Below are positions 54,748 to 64,000 of a stretch of 64,000 nucleotides of DNA, piece by piece. Made by a program: the position numbers and the translations under genes. Below the pieces are notes generated by a model that did no database searches, was not told the DNA's origin, and was given only the letters and a program-made list of their open reading frames with translations. Numbering within the stretch: position 1 is the first letter of the stretch; each line of letters begins with the position of its first letter. The stretch comes from Corallococcus macrosporus (GTDB lineage: Bacteria; Myxococcota; Myxococcia; Myxococcales; Myxococcaceae): the NCBI RefSeq assembly GCF_017302985.1, contig NZ_JAFIMU010000010.1:310001-374000 (forward strand). Direction: 5' to 3'.

Positions 54748-55105
54748 GGGTGGTCTCCAAGGAGGGAAAGTGCGAGCGCAGGAGGGCGCGAAGCTCATCG
54801 AGCGGACGGCCCAGCGCGAAACATGCCCGGGCCCCCTGACACAGGGCGCGTGACACCAGGCGCTCGTCCGCGAAGGGAAGCAGCACGACGACGGGCGCGG
54901 CGGCGGCGCAGGCGCGCGCACGCGTCAGCACCGGGAGGATGGACTCCCCGCGCTCCACGTGCGCCAGCACCAGGTCCGGCCGGGCCGCGTCGCCCGCGTC
55001 CAGGAACAGGGCGATGCCCAGGTCGCCCAGCACGTCCGCCAGCAGCGACGCCAGGGACTCATCCGCACCGAGCAGCAAGGCCCGGGTTGTGCGCAGGGAC
55101 GCCAC
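54740..55105 (-). CDS. degenerate receiver-like protein
   Basis: 121 residues. The fold pattern is a receiver (ALLLGADESLASLLADVLGD, then PDLVLAHVERGESILPVLTR, VVVLLPFADERLVSRALCQGA) but the acidic pair is missing, the phosphoacceptor position is unclear and the conserved Lys is replaced in FALGRPLDEL. Not likely to be phosphorylated. Upstream of and overlapping the DUF6232-like gene. Downstream of the sigma-54 pair on the same strand, separated by a hairpin. Confidence 0.65.
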   Translation of the reverse strand: MASLRTTRALLLGADESLASLLADVLGDLGIALFLDAGDAARPDLVLAHVERGESILPVLTRARACAAAAPVVVLLPFADERLVSRALCQGARACFALGRPLDELRALLRSHFPSLETTHG

Positions 55106-55178
55106 GGCCCCACGTCACAGCAAGCTACATGCCGGAACCACCGCCCCCCGGGGCCGGGGAGTGATCGCCAGTGGACCG

Positions 55179-55212
55179 TGGCAATCCGCCAGCCCCCCGT
55201 GGCGGATTGCCA
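55179..55212. promoter_or_regulatory. 13-bp perfect inverted repeat between receiver-like gene and sigma-54 regulator
   Basis: TGGCAATCCGCCA and TGGCGGATTGCCA with an 8-base loop (GCCCCCCG). Ten bases past the regulator stop. It could be the terminator of that operon (no U-run) or a binding site controlling the receiver-like gene. Confidence 0.6.
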
Positions 55213-55222
55213 TGCCGGCCGC

Positions 55223-56564
<1,342 letters not shown>

Positions 56565-56587
<23 letters not shown>

Positions 56588-58697
56588 GGCGTTCCTCTGG
56601 GACGGCGCGGGCCACCGGCCACAGCACGGTGACGCGGGTGCCCTGTCCCGGCGTGCTCTCCAGCTCCACCCGGCCGCCGTGGTTGCGCACGACGTGGGCC
56701 ACCATCGTCAGCCCCAGCCCCGTGCCCTGGCCGCGCTTCTTCGTCGTGAAGAACGGATCGAACACCTGGTTGAGGCGCTCCTTCGGAATCCCGCACCCGT
56801 CGTCGCGCACGGTGAGCGCGACCAGGCCCCAGGTCCCCTCCTCCGGCCCCGCGAGCGCGGAAGCCGAGACCTCCACCTTCCCGCCCTCACTGCACGCGTC
56901 GCACGCGTTGAGCGTGAGGTTGATCAGCACCTGCTGGAGCTGATCCGCGTCCGCCGCCAGCGCGGGCACCGACTCCGGCACGTCCACGCTCAGGCTCACC
57001 CGCCGCCGCTCCGCCTCCACCTGCAGCAGCTCATGCACGCTCTTCACGAGCGGTCCCAGCGACACCGGCCGCACCATCGCCGGCTGCAGGCGTGAGAAGT
57101 CCAGCAACTGGCGCAGCGTGCGGCTCACCCGGTCGATCTGCTCGACGATGACTCCCAGCCCCGGCCCCTGCGGGTGTGAGGGGCCCAGCTTCCCCTGCAC
57201 GTACTCCGCACGGCCGCGCACCACGCCCAGCGGCGTGCCGATCTCATGCGCGATGCCCGCCGCGAGCACGCCCACCGTGGCCAGCTTCTCCGCGCGGAGC
57301 AGCTGCGTCTCCAGCGCGCGCACGTCGCTCAGGTCCTCCACCACCAGCAGCGCGCGCGCCTCCTCCCTCGGGTCCTCCGCCGTGAGCGGCACCGCGTGCA
57401 GGTTGTACGTGCCCTCCTCGCCAAAGAGCGCCAGCGGTTCACCCAGCAGGCTCAGCGGCCGGTCCTCCTGTCGCGCGGACGCCACCAGCGCCGACAGCCG
57501 CTCCACCACCGGCGCCGGCGCCCCGGGGAACGCGGCCGTCAGCGGCGCTCCCGTCACGTTGCCGGGCACGCGCGAGCGCAGCGCCTGGTTGACCGCGCTG
57601 ATCCGCCCGTCCGCCGTGAGCGCGAGGACGCCCGTGGGGATGTGGTCCAGAATCTTTCGCGTCCGGTCATGCAGCGCGGCGAGCTGGGCCGCGTGCCGGC
57701 GGCTCTCCCGCAGCGCCACCGCGCGACGCCGCGCCAGCACCACGTACACCGCGAAGGCCACCAGGAAGAACGCCACCAGCGCGCCCGCGCCCAACAGCCG
57801 CACCACCAGCGACTGCTCGTGCGAACGCAGCGCCGCGGTGGACACCAGCGTCGCGACCGCCCAGTGGCTGCCGCCGCGCATGCGGATGGGCGTGTAGACG
57901 GCCACCACCTCCGCGCGCCCCAGCCCCAGCCGCTCCGCCTCCTGTTCGGACAGGGGCAGCATGCCGCGAGCGCCGGCCTTCAGCCGCGTCACGAGGAACG
58001 CGAAGCCCGGCACGCCGGAGTCCTTCTGGCTCGCGCGACGGAACCACTCCGCCAGGCCCGGGTCGCTCGCGGGCGTGGGCTGGCCGTGCGTGCCCACGAG
58101 CAAGAGCCGCGCCTCCAGGTCCGACGTGACGATGCGCAGCGGCGCGAAGAAGGACTCCGTGTCCACCAGCACCGCCACCGCGCCCTCGGGCTTTCCGTCC
58201 GTCGCGGGCAGCGCCGTGGCCAGGATGCGCAGCCAGCCGCCGTTGGCCGCGTCCAGGATGGGGGACGTGGTGAGGTCCCCCGGCGGACGCTGCAACGCCC
58301 GGCGCGCCGTGCCCGCCATCTCCGCCACCAGCTCCTCGCGCGACAGCTGCGGGTCCGGCTTGCGGTCCAGGAGCAACAGCCGCTCCACGCCCTCGCCGTC
58401 ATACGCCGCGATGGCCTTGTACTGGCCCACCGCCTCCAGGAGCGCGCGCAGCTCCCGCCGGTGCTCCGGCAGGCTCCCCGGCTGGGACATCAGCTCCCCG
58501 GCGAAGCGCAGGTTCCGGCCCACCTCCTCCAGCGAGTCCGTGACGCCGCCCACCGCCTCGTCCAGCTGCTTCTGCCGGTCCCCCGCGAACTGCTCCACCA
58601 GGGCCGTGCGGCTGCGCTTCACCAGCGTCCAGACCCCCACCCCCACGCTCGCCAGCGCGGCGCACAGGAGGAGGATGGGCAGGAGCGTGGACCGCAT
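56565..58697 (-). CDS. sensor histidine kinase of the sigma-54 pair
   Basis: 710 residues from ATG 58697. N-terminal membrane helix (LLPILLLCAALASVGVGVW), a long periplasmic double-Cache-like sensor (40-290), second helix (about 295-320), PAS-like domain (about 345-440; ILDHIPTGVLALTADGRISA), HisKA with phosphorylatable His in LAAGIAHEIGTPLGVVRGRA (about 480), and HATPase_c with NLTLNACDACSEGG, DDGCGIPKERLNQVFDPFFT and GTGLGLTMVAHVV. Architecture is that of an NtrB/DctB-like kinase. Its stop overlaps the response-regulator start. The ligand is unknown. Confidence 0.93.
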
Positions 58698-58808
58698 GGG
58701 TGACCCGCAACCTAACCCGTTGGGTGGGCCCAAGTCCTTGTTTCCAAAAGCTTTTGTCCCACCTGCACCCCAGCGCTTGCCCATTGACGGCCTGCGTCGG
58801 GCAGTGCT

Positions 58809-58826
58809 ACCTACCGGTCGGTAGGT
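58809..58826 (+). promoter_or_regulatory. AibR operator candidate, copy 1
   Basis: ACCTACCGGTCGGTAGGT, a perfect 18-base palindrome except for its central GT. An identical copy starts 24 bases downstream. It lies between the divergent kinase gene and aibR. Confidence 0.8.
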
Positions 58827-58832
58827 GAAGTG

Positions 58833-58850
58833 ACCTACCGGTCGGTAGGT
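58833..58850 (+). promoter_or_regulatory. AibR operator candidate, copy 2
   Basis: Exact repeat of the 58809-58826 site, ending 46 bases before the aibR start codon. The 24-base spacing puts both sites on nearly the same helix face. Confidence 0.8.
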
Positions 58851-58896
58851 GGTTTCAGCCCGGCAGGAGCAGGCAGGCCGGCGAGGGAAGGCACGC

Positions 58897-59604
58897 ATGA
58901 CACCCACGGGGCGCAAACCGGACGAGGGCGAGCGGTACCGGACCATCCTGGAGACGGCGGCGCGGCTCATCTGCGAGCGCGGCTACGAGGGCACGTCGAT
59001 GCAGGAGATCGCCGCCGCGTGCCGGATGACGAAGGCGGGGCTCTACCACCACATCCAGAACAAGGAGCAGCTGCTCTTCGCCATCATGAACTACGGCATG
59101 GACGTGTTCGAGGAGCAGGTCCTCGCGCCCGTTCAGGACGTCGCGGATCCGGTGGAGCGGCTGCGCCAGTGCATGCGGCACAACATCCACCTGGTGACGA
59201 GCGGCCGCAGCAAGGAGGTCATCATCATCCTCCACGAGCACGCCACGCTCACCGGCGAGGCGCGCGAGTACATCGACCGGCGCAAGAAGCGCTACGTGCG
59301 CTTCCTGGAGGACGCGTTCGCGGAGGCCAACCGCCTGGGCCGCCTGCGCGGCGTGGTGGACCCCACCGTCGCGGCCTTCTCGTTCCTGGGGATGATCCTC
59401 TGGGTCTACAAGTGGTTCAAGCCGGACGGGCGCCTCTCCGAGGAGCAGATCGCCGACGGCATGGTGGAGCTGCTCTTCCCGGGCGCCGGGCTGGGCGCGG
59501 TGGCCCCGGCCCCCGCGACGGATGACCAGGACGCGCCCGCGCTCCGCGTGGTGCCGCGCGCCGCTTACGGTTCCGCCTCCGGCTCTGGGGAGGAGCCCCA
59601 GTGA
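58897..59604 (+). CDS. aibR: TetR-family regulator AibR
   Basis: 235 residues from ATG 58897 with GAGGGAAGG upstream. TetR helix-turn-helix: TILETAARLICERGYEGTSM, then EIAAACRMTKAGLYHHIQNK. The remainder (TetR_C, HLVTSGRSKEVIIILHEHAT, RKKRYVRFLEDAFAEANRLG) is of the acyl-CoA-sensing type. First gene of the aibR-aibA-aibB-aibC-mvaS set; in Myxococcus xanthus AibR represses this operon and responds to isovaleryl-CoA. The two palindromes upstream fit autoregulation. The C-terminal 25 residues are a Pro/Asp-rich tail. Overlaps aibA by 4 bases. Confidence 0.9.
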   Translation: MTPTGRKPDEGERYRTILETAARLICERGYEGTSMQEIAAACRMTKAGLYHHIQNKEQLLFAIMNYGMDVFEEQVLAPVQDVADPVERLRQCMRHNIHLVTSGRSKEVIIILHEHATLTGEAREYIDRRKKRYVRFLEDAFAEANRLGRLRGVVDPTVAAFSFLGMILWVYKWFKPDGRLSEEQIADGMVELLFPGAGLGAVAPAPATDDQDAPALRVVPRAAYGSASGSGEEPQ

Positions 59605-60401
59605 ACCGCGCCCGGTGGAGTGCGTTGTCGGAGGCGGTGGCCTCTATTCCTGACGGCGCGTCGCTCGCGGCCGGCGGGTTCATGCTGGGCCGCGCGCCCA
59701 TGGCCCTGGTGCTGGAGCTGGTGGCGCAGGAGAAGCGCGGCCTGCAGCTCATCTCCCTGCCCAACCCGCTGCCGGCGGAGTTCCTGGTGGCGGGCGGGTG
59801 CCTCCAGCGCGTGGAGCTGCCCTTCGGCGCGCTGGTGCTGGAGAACCGCGTGCGTCCCCTGCCCTGCCTCAAGCGGGCCATCGAGGCGGGCGAGCTTGAA
59901 TGGCGCGAGCACGACGGCTACCGCGTGGTGCAGCGGCTGCGCGCGGCGTCCATGGGGCTGCCCTTCATCCCCGCGCCGGACGCGGACGTCTCCGAGCTGG
60001 CCGAGGTGGACGCGCCGCGCACGGTGGAGGATCCGTTCACCGGCCGCCGCGTGCCGGTGGAGCCCGCCTACTACCCGGACGTGGCGCTCATCCACGCTCG
60101 GGCGGCGGACGACAAGGGCAACCTCTTCATCGAGGACCCCACCACGGACCTGCTCGTCGCGGGCGCGGCGAAGCGCATCATCGCCACGGTGGAGGAGCGC
60201 GTGCCGAAGCTTGCGCGCGTGACCATCCCGGCCTTCCAGGTGGAGCGCGTGGTGCTCGCCCCCGGCGGCGCGCTGCCCACGGGGTGCCTGGGCCAGTACC
60301 CGCATGACGACGCGATGCTGGCGGCCTACCTGGCCGCGGCGGAAGCAGGCGACGCGAAGGGCTTCCTCATGTCGCTGCGCGCGACGCGGAGCGCGGCATG
60401 A
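59601..60401 (+). CDS. aibA: AibA, 3-methylglutaconyl-CoA decarboxylase subunit (CoA-transferase fold)
   Basis: 266 residues, GTG start overlapping aibR by 4 bases. Class I CoA-transferase alpha-subunit fold: SIPDGASLAAGGFMLGRAPM, then VDAPRTVEDPFTGRRVPVEP, YYPDVALIHARAADDKGNLF. In the aib pathway AibA and AibB together decarboxylate 3-methylglutaconyl-CoA to 3,3-dimethylacrylyl-CoA instead of transferring CoA. Order and neighbours (aibR before, aibB, aibC, mvaS after) support this over a true CoA transferase. Pairs with AibB; start of aibB overlaps its stop by 4 bases. Confidence 0.9.
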   Translation: MNRARWSALSEAVASIPDGASLAAGGFMLGRAPMALVLELVAQEKRGLQLISLPNPLPAEFLVAGGCLQRVELPFGALVLENRVRPLPCLKRAIEAGELEWREHDGYRVVQRLRAASMGLPFIPAPDADVSELAEVDAPRTVEDPFTGRRVPVEPAYYPDVALIHARAADDKGNLFIEDPTTDLLVAGAAKRIIATVEERVPKLARVTIPAFQVERVVLAPGGALPTGCLGQYPHDDAMLAAYLAAAEAGDAKGFLMSLRATRSAA

Positions 60402-60517
60402 CGGCGGCCAGGGTGGACGCGAGGACGGTGGTGTCGCTGCTGGCGGAAGAGGAGCGCGGCATGACGGCGATGACGGTGGATGCGACGCCCGCGGAGACGG
60501 TGGTGTCGCTGCTGGCG
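60388..60517 (+). repeat. direct repeats from duplication at the aibB start
   Basis: GGAGCGCGGCATGACGGCG occurs at 60388-60406 and 60451-60469. A second block, GACGGTGGTGTCGCTGCTGG, occurs at 60424 and 60496. The offsets differ by 9 bases, so the duplication has since gained or lost three codons. Confidence 0.85.
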
Positions 60518-61207
60518 CGGGAGATTGAAGATGGCTCGGTGGTGGCCACGGGCGTGGCGTCGCCGCTGGTCATCCTGGCCATCGCGGTGGCTCGGGCCAC
60601 GCATGCGCCGGGGCTGACGTACCTGGCATGCGTGGGCTCGTTGGACCCCGCGCTGCCGGAGCTGTACCCGTCGTCGGAGGACCTGCGCTACCTGGACGGC
60701 CGGTCCGCGGAGGTGAGCATCGCGGACCTCTTCGACCACGCGCGGCGAGGCCGGGTGGACACGGTGTTCTTCGGCGCGGCGGAGGTGGACCCGGCGGGCC
60801 GCACGAACATGACGGCGTCCGGCAGCCTGGAGAAGCCCCGGACCAAGTTCCCCGGCGTCGCGGGCGCGGCCACGCTGCGCCAGTGGGTGAAGAACCCCGT
60901 GCTGCTGGTGCCCCGGCAGTCGCGCCGCAACCTCGTCCCGCAGGTGCAGGTGGCGACGACGCGCGACCCCAGCCGTCCGGTGCGGCTCATCTCCGACCTG
61001 GGCACGTTCGAGCTGGGCGGGCCCCGGGGCGCGCGGCTGCTGTCGCGTCATCCGTGGGCCACGGTGGACGGCATCGCCGAGCGCACCGGCTTCGAGTTCG
61101 CGGTGCCGGACGCCCTGCCCGTCACCTCGCTTCCGGACGCGCGCACGGTGTCGGCCATCCGCGCGCTGGACCCCCGCAACCTGCGCGACGCGCTCGTCGG
61201 CGGCTGA
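60398..61207 (+). CDS. aibB: AibB, 3-methylglutaconyl-CoA decarboxylase subunit, with duplicated N-terminus
   Basis: 269 residues from the ATG that overlaps aibA by 4 bases. CoA-transferase beta-subunit fold: IEDGSVVATGVASPLVILAI, YLACVGSLDPALPELYPSSE (the Cys matches the active-site Cys known for AibB), GRTNMTASGSLEKPRTKFPG. The first 22 residues repeat the next ones: MTAARVDARTVVSLLAEEER then MTAMTVDATPAETVVSLLAR, with offsets of 63 and 72 bases at DNA level. So an internal duplication created a second start at 60461. Either start gives a full catalytic domain. Confidence 0.9.
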   Translation: MTAARVDARTVVSLLAEEERGMTAMTVDATPAETVVSLLAREIEDGSVVATGVASPLVILAIAVARATHAPGLTYLACVGSLDPALPELYPSSEDLRYLDGRSAEVSIADLFDHARRGRVDTVFFGAAEVDPAGRTNMTASGSLEKPRTKFPGVAGAATLRQWVKNPVLLVPRQSRRNLVPQVQVATTRDPSRPVRLISDLGTFELGGPRGARLLSRHPWATVDGIAERTGFEFAVPDALPVTSLPDARTVSAIRALDPRNLRDALVGG

Positions 61208-61251
61208 AGCCCTTCTCATCCCTTTTTCGCAGCACGGAAATGAGGCACCGC

Positions 61252-62289
61252 ATGGAAGCTGTCGTTCTTCGCCAGTTCGGGAGTGCAGAGAACCTGCGTC
61301 TGGAGACCGTGCCGGTTCCCCGGCCGGGCAAGGGCGAGGTGCTGCTGAAGGTCCACGCGTGCGGCGTCTGCTACCACGACGTCATCAACCGCCGCGGCAA
61401 CCTGCCCCGCACGCACGTGCCCGCCATCCTGGGCCACGAGGCCGCGGGCGAGGTGGTGGAAGTGGGCCCGGACACGGTGGGCTGGAAGGTGGGCGACCGC
61501 GCCGCCACGCTGCAGCGCATGTCCTGCGGCGAGTGCGCGCTGTGCCTCTCCGGCCGCAACAGCCTGTGCAAGACGGACAACCGCTTCTTCGGCGAGGAGC
61601 TCCAGGGCGGCTACGCGCAGTTCATGGTGGCCCCGGTGCGCGGCCTGGGCCGCGTGCCCTCCGACCTGCCCTGGGCGGTGGCCGCCACGGTGTGCTGCAC
61701 GCTGGGCACCGCCGTGCACACGCTGCGCACGCGGGCGAAGGTGAAGGCCGGGGAGACGGTGCTGATCACCGGCGCCAGCGGCGGCGTGGGCCTGGCGGCG
61801 GTGCAGCTGGCCAAGGTGGACGGGGCGCGCGTCATCGCCATCACCTCCGGCGAGGCGAAGGTGGCGGCGCTGAAGGAGGCGGGCGCGGACGAGGTGATTG
61901 TCTCGCGCGGCCTGGACTTCGGCTCGGAGGCGCGCAAGCGCACACAGGGCCAGGGCGTGGACGTAGCGGTGGAGATTGTCGGCAGCGCCACCTTCGACCA
62001 GACGCTCAAGGCCATGGCGCCCGGTGGCCGCGTGGTGGTGGTGGGCAACCTGGAGTCGGGGGTGGTGAACCTCAACCCGGGCCTGGTCATCGTGAAGGAG
62101 CTGGAGATTCTTGGCGCGTACGCGACGACGCGCGAGGAGCTGGACGAGTCGCTGCGGCTGACGGCCAAGGGCCTCATCCGCCCCTTCGTGTCGGAAGAGG
62201 TGGCGCTGGCGGACGCGGGCCGCGCGCACTTCCGGCTGGAGAACCGGGAGGTTGCGGGCCGGCTGGTGCTGGTGCCGCCGGCGGCGTGA
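61252..62289 (+). CDS. aibC: AibC, dimethylacrylyl-CoA reductase (MDR-type dehydrogenase)
   Basis: 345 residues from ATG 61252, with GAGG 6 bases upstream; ATG 61240 is an alternative. Medium-chain dehydrogenase fold: zinc-ligand region ACGVCYHDVINRRGNLPR, GHEAAGEVVEVGP, structural-zinc Cys set in CGECALCLSGRNSLC, then the nucleotide-binding motif TGASGGVGLAAVQLAKVDGA. In the aib pathway AibC reduces 3,3-dimethylacrylyl-CoA to isovaleryl-CoA with NADH. Forty-four bases separate it from aibB and 43 from mvaS, same strand. Confidence 0.92.
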   Translation: MEAVVLRQFGSAENLRLETVPVPRPGKGEVLLKVHACGVCYHDVINRRGNLPRTHVPAILGHEAAGEVVEVGPDTVGWKVGDRAATLQRMSCGECALCLSGRNSLCKTDNRFFGEELQGGYAQFMVAPVRGLGRVPSDLPWAVAATVCCTLGTAVHTLRTRAKVKAGETVLITGASGGVGLAAVQLAKVDGARVIAITSGEAKVAALKEAGADEVIVSRGLDFGSEARKRTQGQGVDVAVEIVGSATFDQTLKAMAPGGRVVVVGNLESGVVNLNPGLVIVKELEILGAYATTREELDESLRLTAKGLIRPFVSEEVALADAGRAHFRLENREVAGRLVLVPPAA

Positions 62290-62332
62290 GGCCTTCTGGA
62301 TTCGCGACCATTTTTGACTTGAGGAGCTCCCC

Positions 62333-63583
62333 ATGAAGAAGCGGGTTGGAATCGAAGCGCTGGCGGTGGCGGTCCCCCGGCGGTACATCGACATCGAGGA
62401 CCTGGCGCGGGCGCGCGGCGTGGACCCGGCGAAGTTCACCGCGGGCCTGGGCGCGAAGGAGATGGCGGTCAACGACCCGGGTGAGGACTCGGTGTCGCTG
62501 GCGGCCACGGCGGCCGCGCGGCTCATCCAGCAGCAGGGCGTGGACACGTCGAAGCTGGGCATGCTGGTGGTGGGCACCGAGACGGGCGTGGACCACTCGA
62601 AGCCCATCGCGTCGCATGTGCACGGCCTGCTGAAGCTGCCGCGCGCCATGCGCACGTTCGACTCTCAGCACGCGTGCTACGGCGGCACGGCGGGCCTGAT
62701 GGCGGCGGCGGAGTGGATCGCGTCTGGCGCCGGTGCGGGCCGCTCCGCGCTGGTGGTGTGCACGGACATCGCGCGCTACGGCCTGAAGACGGCGGGCGAG
62801 CCCACCCAGGGTGGCGGCGCGGTGGCGCTGCTGGTGTCGGAGACGCCGGACCTCCTGGCGCTGGACGTGGGGCTCAACGGCGTGAGCACCGCGGACGTGT
62901 ACGACTTCTGGCGGCCGGTGGGCCGGCGGGAAGCGCTGGTGGACGGGCACTACTCCATCAGCTGCTACCTGGACGCCATGGCGGGCGCGTACCGGGGCTG
63001 GCGCGAGCGCGCCATGGAGCAGGGGCTGGTGCGGTGGGACTCGAAGCTGCCCAGCGAGCAGCTCGCGCGCATCCTCTACCACGTGCCCTTCTGCAAGATG
63101 GCGCGCAAGGCGCACGCGCAGGTGCGGCTGTGCGACCTGGAGGACTCGGGCAGCGGGCCGGCCACGCCGGAAGCGCGCGACGAGGCGGCGAAGTCGCAGG
63201 CCAGCTACGACGCGCAGGTGGCGAAGTCGCTGGGGCTGAACGCGCGCGTGGGCAACGTCTACACGGCGTCGCTGTACCTGGCGCTCGCGGGCCAACTGCA
63301 CGCGGAGGGCGCGGCGCTGGCGGGCCAGCGCATTGGACTGCTGTCCTACGGCAGCGGTTCCTGCGCGGAGTTCTTCTCCGGCATCGTGGGTGAGAAGGCG
63401 GCGGAGCGCATGGCCCGCGCGGACCTGGACACGGTGCTGGCGAAGCGCGAGCGCGTGTCGGTGGAGGAGTACGAGCGGCTGATGAACCTGCCCTACGACG
63501 CGCCGGAGGCCATCGCCCCGGAGCCCGGCACGTTCCGGCTGGCGGAGATCCACGAGTTCCGCCGCAAGTACGCGGGGGCGTAA
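62333..63583 (+). CDS. mvaS: HMG-CoA synthase MvaS of the alternative isovaleryl-CoA pathway
   Basis: 416 residues. Thiolase-fold HMG-CoA synthase: Glu region VVGTETGVDHSKPIASHVHG, catalytic Cys in FDSQHACYGGTAGLMAAAEW, His in ILYHVPFCKMARKAHAQVRL, and SYGSGSCAEFFSGIVGE near the end. Condenses acetyl-CoA and acetoacetyl-CoA to HMG-CoA, the first committed step of the alternative route to isovaleryl-CoA (dehydration to 3-methylglutaconyl-CoA is done elsewhere in the genome). Last gene of the aib operon. No mevalonate-pathway gene is nearby, which favours the isovaleryl role. Confidence 0.93.
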   Translation: MKKRVGIEALAVAVPRRYIDIEDLARARGVDPAKFTAGLGAKEMAVNDPGEDSVSLAATAAARLIQQQGVDTSKLGMLVVGTETGVDHSKPIASHVHGLLKLPRAMRTFDSQHACYGGTAGLMAAAEWIASGAGAGRSALVVCTDIARYGLKTAGEPTQGGGAVALLVSETPDLLALDVGLNGVSTADVYDFWRPVGRREALVDGHYSISCYLDAMAGAYRGWRERAMEQGLVRWDSKLPSEQLARILYHVPFCKMARKAHAQVRLCDLEDSGSGPATPEARDEAAKSQASYDAQVAKSLGLNARVGNVYTASLYLALAGQLHAEGAALAGQRIGLLSYGSGSCAEFFSGIVGEKAAERMARADLDTVLAKRERVSVEEYERLMNLPYDAPEAIAPEPGTFRLAEIHEFRRKYAGA

Positions 63584-63682
63584 AGCCTCACGGATTCCAC
63601 TGAAGGCCCACGGGCGATGCGCGTTTCTGCGTGCATCGCCCGTCTGCCTTGTCTGATAGGGTTCACGTCAAGGGAGTCTCCT

Positions 63683-64000
63683 TTGAGCGTGGAGCGATTG
63701 CGGCACCTGTTCGCGAAGGCATTGAAGGCCTCACTGGCCACGCCGCTTGTGATTGCCGGATGCCACGGTGAACGGCACGTGAAGCCGGACGTGCCCCCTG
63801 GACTCCTGGCGACGAACTACCGCCGGATCCGGTGCGAGGAGGCTCCTACCCGAGAAGGATATTCCTACGTCGACGGCGTCCCCGAAATCGACAGGGCCTG
63901 GATGGTGCCCGCGCCGGACTTCGTCGAATGGAGGCGGTACTCGTACCGCTGGGGGTTCGTCTTCAACCGCGCGCAACGCCGGCCGCTCAACGGACGCTGG
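63683..64000 (+). CDS. lipoprotein of unknown function, 3' end outside window
   Basis: Open for 106 codons to the right edge, from a TTG with GGGAG 6 bases upstream. The start (LSVERLRHLFAKALKASLAT, then PLVIAGCHGERH) looks like an atypical lipoprotein signal, with Cys about residue 27 in VIAGC. The rest (PGLLATNYRRIRCEEAPTRE onward) is not recognised. A start upstream with ATG is not seen. Confidence 0.65.
   Translation, partial: MSVERLRHLFAKALKASLATPLVIAGCHGERHVKPDVPPGLLATNYRRIRCEEAPTREGYSYVDGVPEIDRAWMVPAPDFVEWRRYSYRWGFVFNRAQRRPLNGRW

Noticed and set aside
59601-61207. Annotating aibA/aibB as a generic 3-oxoacid CoA-transferase.
   Set aside because: The neighbours aibR, aibC and mvaS in this order match the isovaleryl-CoA operon, where this pair acts as a decarboxylase.
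60628-62289. A 553-codon frame joining the aibB region to aibC.
   Set aside because: The first 200 codons are the out-of-frame shadow of aibB. The real aibC starts at 61252 with its own ribosome site.

Overview
The window is very GC-rich DNA from a myxobacterium of the Myxococcaceae (Corallococcus/Myxococcus-like). Evidence: several lipoproteins with Asp/Gly-rich linkers, MYXO-CTERM sorting tails, one-component and two-component regulators at high density, and a complete aib/mvaS operon, the myxobacterial alternative route to isovaleryl-CoA. I saw no rRNA, tRNA or CRISPR array. No gene-free stretch exceeds about 300 bases.

Layout. (1) 1-8890, minus strand: a class I lanthipeptide (RiPP) cluster. 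A flavoprotein is followed by a 64-residue double-glycine precursor, a hairpin, a full-length LanB dehydratase, a LanC cyclase, a shortened HlyD-like protein and a C39-peptidase ABC exporter that runs off the left edge. A cupin-like gene (9012-10247) is divergent from the flavoprotein. (2) 10359-18521: a small secreted protein, a STAS-like protein, then a four-gene unit of CXXCH lipoproteins, a Tat-exported DUF1501 protein and a kelch/Ig-like lipoprotein. (3) 18540-27000: metallo-hydrolase, AraC regulator, CARDB-like secreted protein, SGNH esterase, TetR plus alpha/beta hydrolase with a shared candidate operator, monofunctional transglycosylase, secreted nuclease and small lipoproteins. (4) 27073-30606: glutaminase, then an IS5-like element (frameshifted, with a nonsense codon) abutting a 5'-truncated AHH-type nuclease toxin and its probable immunity gene. 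(5) 30536-32766: Lnt-like N-acyltransferase and PadR regulator under a perfect 33-bp palindrome. (6) 32980-36794: lipoprotein, decayed MYXO-CTERM gene, metalloprotease-lectin, Nudix hydrolase and two stand-alone receiver proteins.

(7) 37002-47834: an operon of a 2730-residue surface protein, a FecR protein and a CHASE2 membrane protein. The giant protein joins 14 Ig-like repeats, calcium-binding TSP3 repeats and an internal MYXO-CTERM tail to a second signal-like helix, beta-barrel, TSP3 and OmpA domain in one frame. (8) 48023-51094: a less GC-rich three-gene cassette (membrane protein, secreted trypsin-like protease with a beta-rich tail, Cys-rich lipoprotein). (9) 51217-58697: receiver-GAF-PAS-degenerate GGDEF protein, luciferase-like oxidoreductase, two small minus-strand genes, and a sigma-54 two-component pair. 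(10) 58809-63583: the aib operon (aibR, aibA, aibB, aibC, mvaS) behind two perfect TetR-type palindromes, followed by a partial lipoprotein gene at the right edge.

The two regions most likely to repay work are the lanthipeptide cluster, whose core peptide and flavoprotein/cupin pair I do not recognise, and the fused MYXO-CTERM/OmpA giant protein. Gene starts were moved inward from the longest frame where signal peptides, ribosome binding sites or overlaps favoured it.
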